A stretch of 16,838 nt of DNA from Cytidiella melzeri (GCA_022592445.1 JABYQR010000604.1:1-16838); one strand, 5' to 3'; positions 1 through 7,669 are shown, counted from the first letter of the stretch. Notes: generated by a model from the letters alone, not told the origin. Numbers and translations: made by a program.

Positions 1-124
1 GTCCTTGACAGTTACTCAGGTCCTTGACAGTTACCCTGGTTCCTTATTGTTCTATTGTTACTCCAGTCCCACAGTTACTCCAGTCCCTAGTGTGGGAACT
101 GGTGCACAGACCACCCAGACACAG

Positions 125-132
125 TATATATA
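125..132 (+). promoter_or_regulatory. TATA box of the left LTR
   Basis: A TATATATA stretch lies about 60 bases before the intron-like segment and is conserved in the second LTR copy (11728-11735 on the minus strand). It would place the U3/R border near base 155. Inferred from position and conservation only. Confidence 0.5.
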
Positions 133-168
133 GTACCCCTTACCCTCCCTGGTTCTGCATCTTGACCT

Positions 169-250
169 CTTCGTCATTTGCACTGCCAGGTGAGTTACTC
201 AATGTAACCTAGTATAAGCATGATATTAACTTCGTCATTTGCACTGCCAG
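169..250 (+). other. Intron-like segment made by a 21-base duplication in the LTR
   Basis: The same 21 bases occur at 169-189 and 230-250, both ending TTTGCACTGCCAG. The first copy is followed by GTGAGT (from 190). The second ends in CAG (248-250) and is preceded by TTAAC (226-230), a near match to the fungal branch site. The implied intron, 190-250, is 61 bases long, a normal size for basidiomycetes. It lies downstream of the TATA box, in what should be the 5' leader. The arrangement is conserved in the other LTR. Splicing itself is an inference. Confidence 0.5.
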
Positions 251-404
251 TATCCGGCCTCTGAGCCTGCTTGCCTGCTTATCATCGACTTTGACCTTGT
301 TGTCGTCGTTGGAGATCCACTTCCACTTCCACTCCTCCTCTTCTCCACCCTTGTTTAGGGTTATCAGTATCACAGCAGTCGCTCCGCAACAGTAGATTGC
401 GTCT

Positions 405-643
405 GGTGGGATGTCGTACGGTGACGGTCTCAACGGCGACGCTGCTCGTGACCATGAAGGGAGAATGGGGTGGTGGGGTCAACAGCGCGGCCTCGTTGAA
501 GGTGTGTGTAACCTTTGTCGCCGTCACGGATGAGGCCTGGAGCGGTGGGATGTCGTACGGTGACGGTCTCAACGGCGACGCTGCTTGTGACCATAGAGGG
601 AGAATGGGGCTGTGGGGTCAACAGCGCGGCCTCGTTGAAGGTG
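405..643. repeat. 139-base direct tandem duplication
   Basis: About 100 bases starting GGTGGGATGTCGTACGGTGA at 405 recur at 544, a period of 139, with only a few differences; about 39 bases of non-repeated spacer separate them. The block begins 14 bases after the left LTR ends. Because 139 is not a multiple of three, the peptide readings (NEAALLTP... on the minus strand) change frame between copies, so this is unlikely to be a protein repeat. Confidence 0.85.
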
Positions 644-659
644 TTGAGCATGCTCAAGT

Positions 660-938
660 CGTGAGTTGTTGGTCACACTGCGGAGTTGCCCCTGCACAGT
701 AGAGGTATCTGAGAGAAACTCACCTGCAATCCCTGCGGCGCTGGCTTTCCTGATCTCTGATATGTTGCATTGCTCCTGCCATCCTTGGATCTGCAAAAGG
801 AGAGGAGCAAGAGGAAAGAGAGAGGCACAAGTATACGCACCATCAGTTAGTCTCGATGCCCTCGTTGTTCTCGCCATCCTTGTTGTCCTCGTTGTCCCCA
901 TTGTTGGTCAAATTCGGGGTCAACTTCTTTTTGGCCAT
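660..938 (-). pseudogene. Possible remnant of a spliced minus-strand gene
   Basis: From an ATG at 938 the minus strand reads MAKKKLTPNLTNNGDNED, a lysine-rich start followed by an Asn/Asp/Glu-rich stretch. It reaches a TGA just before a good donor (GTGCGT at 840). That candidate intron of 50 bases ends in a pyrimidine-rich tract and TTTTGCAG (791). A second donor, GTGAGT, follows near 722. The in-frame stop before the first donor and the lack of a recognisable product suggest decay, but a wrong choice of start or splice site could also explain it. The gene would run towards the LTR at 391, which may have truncated it. I do not recognise a family. Confidence 0.25.
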
Positions 939-1071
939 GGTGATAGCGGCGAGTGGTGGAGTGAGGATCAAAGAGGGGCGGCGGACAGTTGTTTTCAAAA
1001 GAGGGGTATACGTATTTTGTTATCATGGTAACTAAATTTGTTAGAAGTAAGTACCAAGTAAGTACAGGAGA

Positions 1072-1103
1072 GCGCGATTAAGCATAATTCCCGTTAATCG
1101 CGC
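1072..1103. repeat. Perfect 10-base inverted repeat around the stop codon of the 272-codon ORF
   Basis: GCGCGATTAA (1072-1081) and TTAATCGCGC (1094-1103) are exact reverse complements separated by 12 bases. The right arm contains the TAA stop of the minus-strand ORF (1094-1096). It would form a stable hairpin at the 3' end of that transcript. Just to its left, AAGTAAGTAC is present twice (1047-1071). Confidence 0.6.
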
Positions 1104-1912
1104 GAATAATCACGGAGTAGGACCCCAGACCACCGCTGCAGAATCAAACCAGAATCAGACCCAAGAATCAACCTTAATTGTCCACTCTGAACGCCCCTAT
1201 TGACTACGTTTAGTTGCGCAAGAACTTTGTCGTAGTTTTTACGGAGCTGCTTAAAAGAAAGTTTTCCTATAACTTTGCACCCCCAGTCTAGGAGTTGCCA
1301 CTCGCGGTCGGCGGTGACTGGTGCGAGGTTGTCAAGTTGGTTGAGGAAGCGGTTGACCTTGTTGACGAGGTGGAGCAGGGCGCGACAGTGGTCGGGGTCT
1401 GCACAGTTAAGGAGTTCTTCGAGCTCAGTAAGAGCTTGTAGCTGAGTGCGGACAGCTGTGAATTTCGGCCTAAAGATGCCTACAAGATCGCAGGGTGCTA
1501 GCTTCTTGAAGTCCAGGAGCACTGGCTTAGGTGTGGCGGGAGCAGGAGTGGGTGCAGGAAGTTTTGCAAGCCGCTCAGCGAGAGTTGGCTTGTGGGTGTG
1601 TTGCTCTGCTAGAGTGTGAGCGCGTTCTTCAGCAATGCATTCTCCGTATGCTCGGGCAGAAGCGCAAAGTTGCTGGTTTTCCTCGTACGAGGGGACTGTG
1701 AGGGTAATGCCTTTGACAGGCAGCATCATGGACACGTATTTAGCGACAGTGACCAGGTCTTTCTCAGACCAATGATGAGGTTGACCGCTCTTACGCTCGG
1801 CAGCGAGAGCGTCGAGGAAAGATGGGGGGAGGCACCTCTTGAGCTGAGGCTCGTTCGTAGAGAGGTCCTTGGATAAACGGAAGTGCGTGTCTTTAGGCAC
1901 TAGACAATGCAA
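1094..1912 (-). CDS. Hypothetical protein, 272 residues
   Basis: An uninterrupted ORF on the minus strand with ATG at 1912. I do not recognise the family. The N-terminal third (to about residue 75) is mixed in character. Residues 75-110 are helical and charged (YGECIAEERAHTLAEQHTH), followed by a Pro/Ala-rich linker (about 114-130, PAPTPAPATPKP). A leucine-rich helical domain (about 133-240) follows, with HLVNKVNRFLNQLDNLAP and SFKQLRKNYDKVLAQL. There is no signal peptide, membrane segment or zinc knuckle. It lies just downstream, on the same strand, of the LTR-like sequence 1935-2684, so a gag-like capsid protein of a truncated retroelement is possible. A host gene or a chance survivor are the alternatives. 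The length without stops, amid much decayed DNA, argues that it is real. Confidence 0.5.
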   Translation of the reverse strand: MHCLVPKDTHFRLSKDLSTNEPQLKRCLPPSFLDALAAERKSGQPHHWSEKDLVTVAKYVSMMLPVKGITLTVPSYEENQQLCASARAYGECIAEERAHTLAEQHTHKPTLAERLAKLPAPTPAPATPKPVLLDFKKLAPCDLVGIFRPKFTAVRTQLQALTELEELLNCADPDHCRALLHLVNKVNRFLNQLDNLAPVTADREWQLLDWGCKVIGKLSFKQLRKNYDKVLAQLNVVNRGVQSGQLRLILGSDSGLILQRWSGVLLRDYSRD

Positions 1913-1934
1913 GGGGGTTCAAACGGTTGACGTA

Positions 1935-2684
1935 AGCGGTAGCTCAACGGTATGATGAGACCGGAGACGTACTCGTCAAACAGGAATAAACTTTTGTAAA
2001 CGGTGGGGGAGGAGATATAAACCCAGGGGTTACACAACAATCTTGACCTAATGTCACGGAGACAAAGCTCGACGCAACTAAAAGGGACACAATGTGGACG
2101 ACAACAAAAAGGTGTTGGCAGGCTTGAAGCACAGTGCTCTCACCAGCTATCAGACTTTATGCAAGTTGCTAGCCCAGTAAAGACCAAGAGGTCGAGATGG
2201 GGGGCTAGGAGCGTACATGCAGCTGCTTATGTAAACTTCAGGAACCTGCGCACAGACCATGTTAAGGGCAGGCTTTGCAAGAAGCCGTGTGAACAAAGAA
2301 CAAAAGAACTACGTAAAGGAGAACAATAGCTATTGTCTAGACTTTGCCAAGAACTCTACTCGTGAGAGAATCTATCTAAAAGGAGACCAACTATTGTATT
2401 CCATTCCCACACCTGTGAAGACATCCTTCCATAAAGAGACCAATAGGGAAAGAACAATAAGAGTCCATGTGAACGATATCTATGACGTCAAACCCTAGCT
2501 ATGAGCTGAGCCATATGGTTGTAGCCATGTGGTCTTACTTAAGCTGAGTCACATGCCAGTGTGCCATAGTAGCAAGTAACGTGACCATGTAGAGCATATA
2601 AGCCACGTGATACGGGCGCCTAATAGACGTGCAAGGGGTTTGTGCAAAGAGGATTGCAACTGGGTTATAGCCCGGGGTTTTACA
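1935..2684 (-). mobile_element. LTR-like sequence, second family (left border uncertain)
   Basis: Read on the minus strand it starts TGTAAAACCCCGGGCTATAA at 2684, a typical start for LTRs of fungal Ty3/gypsy elements. A similar string, TGTAACCCCTGGGTTTATAT, recurs at 2034. Inside are a CACGTG site (near 2609), several AACAATA motifs shared with the other LTR family, and a perfect 14-base palindrome ACAATAGCTATTGT (2323-2336). The 3' border is not clear: the 5 bases beyond 2684 (GATAA) are not found next to a TG in the expected region. It could be the 5' LTR of a truncated element with the 272-codon ORF as its first gene, or a decayed solo LTR. Confidence 0.4.
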
Positions 2685-3040
2685 GATAAAAACAAGAGGT
2701 AAATTGCAAAATTAAGGGCTAGTCGGGCCATCCACGACAGGCACGTCTCAGGTGCAGTATCCTTCAAACCATCCTCATCCCAGTCATCAGTGTCACCTCC
2801 ATCATCAAATAGGTCCCCGCCATCTTCCGACAAATCAGAGAGAAAACTGTCAAGATCAAATGTGTCTGACTGAGAGTCAGAAGGTCGTCGCATTTGCGTT
2901 GAAGTCTCTGCATTCTCTGATAGCGATGAGTGCGGGCTCATATCCACGTCAGACTCAACTTGTGCTGACACACTGCTTTGCAGAAGATTGTGCTCCCTTC
3001 CCTTTGCAGGTGCAAAAAACGCGCAAAACACGTGAGCTTC
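2685..3040 (-). CDS. Acidic exon or gene fragment cut by the LTR-like sequence
   Basis: The minus strand is open here and encodes a Ser/Asp/Glu-rich stretch (for example FDLDSFLSDLSEDGGDLFDD) followed by a hydrophobic segment (ARLALNFAIYLLF). The frame runs directly into the LTR-like border at 2684, and the amino acids after that point are LTR sequence. The composition resembles the acidic ORF upstream at 3205-3654, so the two may be exons of one gene. A possible acceptor is GCAAAGCAG before the SVSAQVESDVDM peptide (about 2975). I do not recognise a family. It is probably a gene whose 3' end was lost to the insertion. Confidence 0.35.
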
Positions 3041-3204
3041 TTTGCTAATCCATTGTTCCGTCAATATAAAATCCAGGTCAAACCAACACCGTGACACACC
3101 TGTGTTGCGAGCGAGAAATTCTCTCCTTCTTATTCCGTGCCACCTGCCTGTGATGCCGCTTCATGCATTCAGAAAGGCCATTATATCCTCCCATGCAAGT
3201 CTGC

Positions 3205-3654
3205 TCAAGTTTTCCACTGACACGCCGACCTGGACTCATTTACCCACAATGAGAACGAGGAATCAAGCCCTGCCTGTCTCCGGCTCTCCCTCCTTTGCAG
3301 GCTCTCGTCCAATTCCTCACCCTCTAATTCCTCAACTTCCAACTCCTCATCCGAGTCCTCAACTTGCAGCCCTGGCATCTCATCCCCAACATCCTGTGAG
3401 TCCTCACCATTAGCCCCACTGGCAATGTCTGACTCTCCATCAGACTGGCCGTTGACACTGCTATCCCGAGAGCAATCACCGGTGACAGTGTTGCTATGCT
3501 CATTCTCATTGAGAGTGCTTTGCTTGGACTCGGCGAGTGCATCAATAGCACATGTCAGCTGTAACTCTTGTCGTGCAAGGTGTGCTTGCGCGTGGCCTTC
3601 TGTGGCACACTGAGCTGCCTCTTGTTTGGCTCTGCAGTTTTGAGGACCAGCCAT
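3205..3654 (-). CDS. Hypothetical acidic protein, 5' exon(s)
   Basis: Starting at the ATG at 3654 (MAGPQNCRAKQEAAQ), the reading frame gives an Ala/Gln/His-rich helical N-terminus (residues 1-50), a Ser/Asn/Asp-rich middle, and a strongly acidic tract (about 95-125, EELEVEELEGEELDES) followed by basic RRESRRQ. The frame is also open upstream to 3699. A donor-like GGGTAAAT occurs at 3243, shortly before the stop, so splicing to the acidic fragment at 2685-3040 is plausible, though I could not find an acceptor that keeps frame. Acidic-plus-basic low-complexity proteins of this kind occur in nuclear proteins and in basidiomycete transposon-associated genes; no function is assigned. Confidence 0.4.
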   Translation of the reverse strand: MAGPQNCRAKQEAAQCATEGHAQAHLARQELQLTCAIDALAESKQSTLNENEHSNTVTGDCSRDSSVNGQSDGESDIASGANGEDSQDVGDEMPGLQVEDSDEELEVEELEGEELDESLQRRESRRQAGLDSSFSLWVNESRSACQWKT

Positions 3655-3699
3655 GAGATACTGGTAGAGGGACATGTATGGAATAGCTACTTTTATCAC

Positions 3700-3889
3700 A
3701 GTATCGGCTTTGTGCCACTATGACTCAGACTCAAAAAGTTGAGTGAGATGCCCCGCCCCCTGTCACCCTGGCCAGAAATCTAGTGCGCAATGCTTCACCG
3801 CCTGTCATCAAAGTTGGGTTTTTTTCTCTGAGCAATTTTGCCCCTCACGTGACTTGTACAAAAGTGGTGGCATCTAAGTGACGTGCACC
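3700..3889. other. Intergenic stretch
   Basis: Between the acidic ORF and the start of the repeat region. Apart from a TCACGTGA site near 3846 I see no gene or repeat in it. Confidence 0.5.
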
Positions 3890-4160
3890 ATAGGAACATT
3901 GCAAAGTAATCTGGTAATGCATATTCACTTTGGTAAGTGCATTTACTATTAGTGGAGAACTTCAACAAGCAGCTTGAAGTGGGATAAATCAATTGTAAGA
4001 CAACCATAATGCTTGGTTGTAGGCAATGTGAGCATGCTGTTACAAAGGTAACCTGGTGCCAAGGGGCTATATTCATCTCATGATTGATCTTGTGCTGTGT
4101 TTACTCCTGATGCAACAATCAGCTGCAGTGCGGTTCAAAACTTCCTGCTGATGCACATCA
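3890..4160 (+). repeat. Left copy of a direct repeat about 1.26 kb apart
   Basis: Blocks here recur in the same order at 5150-5410. Examples are AAGTAATCT followed by GTAAGTGCATTT, then AAGCAGCTTGA, then CTTGTGC and CTGATGCAAC. The offset is 1256-1262 bases throughout, so the region from about 3890 to 5150 looks like one unit of an old tandem duplication. Confidence 0.65.
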
Positions 4161-4229
4161 GCCACCACCAACAGCCTGATTGCTCTAAAACATAGGGGTT
4201 AGAAGTGCTGTGCTAGATATCAACTTCCA

Positions 4230-4750
4230 AAGTGTGTTTGATGTGACCTGTTGACATTTGCACTGCCTCATCCTTATCAGAACTGCCACAGGCTGTGTCC
4301 ATCCCTGATGGTGGCTCTTATCAAGAAAGCAACCAACATTTGTTGCAACATTGTGGGAGCAATCAGATGCAGTGCCCACTGCTGATGCAACAGAAAAATG
4401 ATGTGCCCCCAAATTATAGGAGTTGAGAGTCTTGTTAAGATCAACTTCCAGAAAATGTCACATGTGTCCTGTTGATGTCTGAACTGCCTCATCCTTATCA
4501 GAACTGCCACAGGCTGTGTCCATCCCTGATGGTGGCTCTTATCAAGAAAGCAACCAACATTTGTTGCAACATTGTGGGAGCAATCAGATGCAGTGCCCAC
4601 TGCTGATGCAACAGAAAAATGATGTGCCCCCAAATTATAGGAGTTGAGAGTCTTGTTAAGATCAACTTCCAAAAAATGTCACATGTGTCCTCTTAATGTC
4701 TGAACTGCCTCATCCTTATCAGAACTGCCACAGGCTGTGTTTTGATGGTA
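4230..4750 (-). repeat. 221-base tandem satellite (left array)
   Basis: The string ACTGCCTCATCCTTATCAGA occurs at 4262, 4483 and 4704, exactly 221 bases apart. The first two full units (about 4262-4703) are almost identical, and the third degenerates after about 4745. The reverse complement of the unit contains the same core as the 143-base units at 9040-9925 (ACAGCCTGTGGCAGTTC ... GAGGCAGTTCAGACATCAAC), plus about 78 extra bases. The near identity of neighbouring units points to recent amplification. Open frames here are by-products of the repeat. Confidence 0.9.
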
Positions 4751-4779
4751 ACTCTTGCTCAGAGAGCAACCAATGTTGC

Positions 4780-4890
4780 CAACATCTTGGTCCACACATT
4801 TTGTCAATCAAGGTAGAATTAAGCAAATTATAGCCAGTGACTCAAAAATGCTGCTCAGACTCAGATTGAAACTCTGCTCTTGTACCTCTT
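4780..4890 (+). repeat. Dispersed repeat, direct copy
   Basis: TTGCCAACATCTTGGTCCAC ... GCTCAGACTCAGATTGAAAC matches 8695-8810 in the same orientation and 5835-5960 in inverted orientation, with a more diverged copy at 11300-11410. It is part of the DNA that follows the relic gene end in the other copies. Confidence 0.65.
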
Positions 4891-5149
4891 TCTGGCACAT
4901 ATACAAGATGAAGTCAAATACAGGCGCAGCACTCATATCTACCAGTGTTATCAGTCAGAAAGTGGCAAGTACAATTCCTGAAGATTAGATTGCCATAGTA
5001 CTTTTGGAGTCAAATTATTAAGTGACTTTGCTAATGGTAGCAGCTTGACTATGTAATTTGGTATTCAATGACTATTTTTATGAGTAATCATGTCACTGAT
5101 AGCCAAAAATTGCAGAACCTATGAACAGCAGCAAACAACTCTGTTCCAG

Positions 5150-5410
5150 TAGTAATAACCTTGCCAAGTAATCTAGTTATGTGTATCCACTTTTGTAAGT
5201 GCATTTGCAATTGGTGACACCTTTGATAAGCAGCTTGATTTGGAATCAAGTAACTATGGTACAATTGATAAGTTTGGGTGCAGTCAAAAAAAGTGTACAT
5301 CAATAAAGATAGTCACCAAGGGTAGCAAGGGGCGTCATATGAACCTTGTGCAGTGCTAACTGCTGATGCAACCATCAGTTGTAGTGCTCATAAGCAGTCA
5401 CTGCTGATGC
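5150..5410 (+). repeat. Right copy of the 1.26-kb direct repeat
   Basis: Partner of 3890-4160; same blocks in the same order, with point differences. Not recognised on the right inverted arm (8415-9930). Confidence 0.65.
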
Positions 5411-5459
5411 AAGCAATAATTCACATACTCTCACAATAAAGGGTTAGAGATATCTTGTT

Positions 5460-5645
5460 AGAACCAACTTTTAAGACATGTTGAATGTGTCCTGTTGATG
5501 TCTGAACTCCTTATCAGAACTGCCACAGGCTGTGTTCTGATGGTAACTCTTTCTCAGAAAGCAACCAAAGTTTGTGGCACTTCATGAAACAATCAAGTGC
5601 AGTTCCCACTGTTGAAACATTGATGCCTCAAAAAATGTCTTGTTA
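5460..5645 (-). repeat. Single degenerate satellite unit
   Basis: One diverged copy of the 221/143-base satellite core (CCTGTTGATGTCTGAACTCC, then AACTGCCACAGGCTGTGT), with deletions relative to the units at 4230-4750. It lies within the left inverted arm. Confidence 0.7.
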
Positions 5646-5694
5646 GAATCAGTACCCAAAACAAGGGTAATGGTTATCTAGAGACTAACTAAAG

Positions 5695-6230
5695 TTTGTG
5701 GATTGCTGTACATGTCTGAGTTAAGCTGTGTTCTGATGGTGTCTCTTTTTCAGATCAATGTTTGTAGATTTCTGTACATGTTTGACATGGATGCAGTGTT
5801 GAGCTAGGTTTCAAAGTCATCTTGTTATGATTTCCGGCAAGAAGTACAAGAGTGAAGTTTGAATCTGAGTCTCAGGTAATTGCTCATTCACTGCTTGTGC
5901 TTTGCTTATTTAGACACAATTGACAAATATTGTGGACTAGGATGTTGGCACAAGGTAGAGCTATTCAATAATATATAGTATGGGCATATTTGTGCCCATG
6001 TCCAGCCTATGAACATCAAAAAATGATCTGAGACAAAGTTTCAAAGGGCTGATAACAAAGCTAGGGCAATGCCATCCACTGTATTCATTGATTTGATCTT
6101 GGAACTGTTGCTGTTGGTATTTCCCATCAAGAATCTATGCCTTGGGGGACAAGAGGGTCACATCTGGAAAAGCATCAATGTGCTGGTGCACACTGGAATA
6201 ATCCTTCTTCATTCTACAGGAACTGTTGTC
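5695..6230 (-). repeat. Left arm of a long imperfect inverted repeat
   Basis: Read as reverse complement, this segment follows 8415-8900 block by block. The order is the relic gene end (TTCCTG...CACATTGA), the string CAGATGTGACC then TTGTCCCCCAA, CAATGAATAC, TTGTTATCAGCCCTTT, CATGGGCACAAAT, CCAACATCC, GACTCAGATTCAAACTTC and finally a block around GTAGATTTCTGTACATG. Small insertions and deletions separate the blocks. Beyond it, away from the core, both arms continue into satellite arrays. Confidence 0.8.
6175..6222 (-). pseudogene. Relic 3' end of a repeated gene, copy C
   Basis: On the minus strand the last 48 bases read F L stop N E E G L F Q C A P A H stop. Copies A (8420-8467) and B (11016-11063) read FLKNEEELFQCAPAH and FLKNEEELFQFAPAH at the same place. 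Copy C differs from A at 4 of 48 bases, one of which makes the premature TAG. No convincing upstream coding sequence remains on the minus strand (6223-6530), although a Gln-rich reading exists in another frame. Confidence 0.6.
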
Positions 6231-6303
6231 AAGGTGGGCACAAGATTGAGGGTGTGCTTCTGTCTCACCAATAACCTTGTTGCTCCATCCTGCACTTGCA
6301 ATG

Positions 6304-6480
6304 CCATCAGATGGCGGCCTTGCCCTTGTACAGCAATTTCACTACCACCTGATGGCTGTTGCTGCCAAGACAGAAAATACAAGGTACAATTTTGTTTCAC
6401 CTGATGGCTCTATCTTCTGGAGCAAAACATTCCAAGGTGTGCTCTTATCTCACTACAAGCCTGTACTACCATCAGATGGC
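6304..6480. repeat. Four imperfect copies of a 12-base motif (CCATCAGATGGC / CCACCTGATGGC)
   Basis: Copies are at 6304, 6345, 6397 and 6469. The flanking bases are only loosely similar and spacing varies (41, 52, 72 bases), so it is a degenerate minisatellite or a set of similar sites rather than a clean tandem repeat. The CCATCAGATGGC versions are partly palindromic. Confidence 0.5.
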
Positions 6481-6549
6481 TGTCTCCAATACAGGGTCTA
6501 GCCCAAGGCATTTTCAACCCCTATATTGCTGGCATATGAGCTAAAAAGA

Positions 6550-6556
6550 TATATAA
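6550..6556 (+). promoter_or_regulatory. TATA-like box upstream of the secreted-protein gene
   Basis: TATATAA followed by GACCTCTTGCAACC looks like a fungal core promoter. It is 441 bases before the start codon of the secreted-protein gene. An ATG 24 bases downstream opens a 67-codon frame (6574-6777) without recognisable features, so what it drives is uncertain. Confidence 0.25.
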
Positions 6557-6960
6557 GACCTCTTGCAACCAGCATGAACCTCAACGCAACAAATCTTTCC
6601 ATCACTTCAGTGCCATTGGGTGGGTACCCCTTTGTCTGCATTGCACCTGCCTTGAATTACTGTACTGAACTGGTTCTTCAAGCTGACTATATCACCACAA
6701 ACCTATCAAATCACCCTTCCACCCACCTCTGTTGCTCCAGGTCCTTGTGTAGCTTCAGTGCTGATTGGGTGCAATAGTCAGTACATTATTGTTCACTTGG
6801 CACTGCTGTACTGAGACTATCTGTACAGCTAGCTATCCTACCACACCCTTTTCCTTTTGACACAACTCCATTGTTCCCAGTCCTTTCTGCTTTTGTGCTG
6901 ACTGGTAAGCTCATTGTTTCAGTGCTTGGCACAGCCCTTGATCATTCCACTTGAAGACCC

Positions 6961-6966
6961 TTATAT
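6961..6966 (+). promoter_or_regulatory. TATA-like box just before the secreted-protein gene
   Basis: TTATAT lies 30 bases before the ATG at 6991, followed by a C/A-rich stretch (CCACCAACAACCTACAACTTC) of the kind seen in short fungal 5' leaders. The distance is short for a TATA box, so the true start of transcription is unclear. Confidence 0.3.
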
Positions 6967-6990
6967 CATCCACCAACAACCTACAACTTC

Positions 6991-7410
6991 ATGCGGTTTT
7001 CAACTTCTCCTGTTTTGCTTGTTGCCCTTGTTGCCGGGACACTCTCTGTGGTGAATGGGGCTGCCATCTCACAACGCAGTACAGGCAGCCCTTCCCAAAT
7101 AGGAGTATCACATCAAAGTGATACAGAAAGGGTGTATCCTTCCTGGTATACAAACAAAGGATTGAAGGACCTTTCTCATGCTGCCTATGGCAGGATCATG
7201 AGTGCAGTAGTGAAGGACATACAAAAGAAAAGACCGACGCCCAATTTACATGGTCATACTCCTATGCGGGAATTGGTGGAATCTATCATGAGGCTCAATG
7301 ATGACCACCCAGCCAAAAAAGCATTGATGGATGGTGTGATGGTACGCTGGTCAGATGACAACCATCACTTTTATAAAATTGCAGGAGGCAAGAGTGTACC
7401 TTTGATATAA
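6991..7410 (+). CDS. Small secreted protein, 139 residues, family unknown
   Basis: Residues 1-24 form a clear secretory signal peptide: MRF at the start, a hydrophobic core PVLLVALVAGTLSVV, and a probable cleavage after VNG or NGA before AAISQRS. The mature chain of about 115 residues has no cysteine. It has a polar Ser/Gln/Thr-rich N-terminal stretch, then an aromatic and charged region (VYPSWYTNKGLKDL), a lysine/arginine cluster (KDIQKKRPTPN), and a histidine- and aspartate-rich C-terminal half (NDDHPAKKAL, SDDNHHFYKIAGG). The ORF is intact and unspliced, and the signal peptide fixes the start. Small secreted proteins are common in Agaricomycetes and some act on plant hosts, but nothing here shows a role. 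It lies in the core between two inverted repeat arms where every other coding trace is broken, so retention under selection or a recent arrival is possible. No family name is offered. Confidence 0.8.
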   Translation: MRFSTSPVLLVALVAGTLSVVNGAAISQRSTGSPSQIGVSHQSDTERVYPSWYTNKGLKDLSHAAYGRIMSAVVKDIQKKRPTPNLHGHTPMRELVESIMRLNDDHPAKKALMDGVMVRWSDDNHHFYKIAGGKSVPLI

Positions 7411-7669
7411 TTATGCAACAGCCTGTATTTCTTGTCAATTAGCAGTGCATAACAACTGAGATGTTGACCTTAGTGAGTTCAGCCTGAGGTCCTTTATCTG
7501 TTTTTGTCATTTGAAGGTCAGTAATTGAATTTCTATAGCACAGCTTGCATGAGTTCTCACTGTCAAAGTTCATGCATATAACATGGATGCCCATGCATGA
7601 TTGACCAATTCCACAAGAACTGACTGCTTCCCTGACCCTTGCTACACCTCAATTCAGGCAAATCCTGTT
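7411..7669. other. Downstream non-coding stretch
   Basis: No gene is visible. GCATG-type words recur (GCATGAG, CATGCATATAACATGG, CATGCATGA; about 7546-7600), but no clean hairpin or repeat could be defined. Confidence 0.4.

Larger units (their letters stand above)
1..391 (+). mobile_element. Partial LTR (3' part) of a Ty3/gypsy family, plus orientation
   Basis: The first 391 bases match, as reverse complement and with scattered differences, the LTR at 11477-12187. Shared landmarks in order are the 19-base direct repeats (two copies here, at 1-34), the TATA box, the 21-base duplication and a terminal block ending CGCTCCGCAACA. The segment ends at base 391 where the other LTR ends in CGCTCCGCGACA. 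It is truncated by the window edge, so it may be a solo LTR or the 3' LTR of an upstream element. No primer-binding site or gag follows it, so it is not a 5' LTR. Differences such as the pyrimidine-rich stretch at 315-350 show that it is a separate, older or divergent insertion. Confidence 0.85.

Noticed and set aside
1929..1965. tRNA-like stretch (GCGGTAGCTCAACGGTATGA resembles a tRNA D-arm and A box)
   Set aside because: No B box, no matching acceptor stem and no T-arm in the following 60 bases. It could at most be a half-tRNA-type primer match for a retroelement, which I cannot support.
1944..2132. Minus-strand 62-codon ORF with a hydrophobic start resembling a signal peptide
   Set aside because: It lies inside the LTR-like sequence, overlaps the TGTAACCCCTGGG string and has no other gene-like feature.
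4277..4672. Minus-strand 131-codon ORF with repeated peptide LGAHHFSVASAVGTASDC
   Set aside because: It is an open frame through the 221-base satellite. The unit length is not a multiple of three, so the peptide repeat arises only by reading the array in shifting frames.
6526..6777. Plus-strand ORF downstream of the TATA-like box at 6550
   Set aside because: No signal peptide, domain or repeat supports it; the TATA-like box alone is weak evidence. Mentioned under the promoter entry only.
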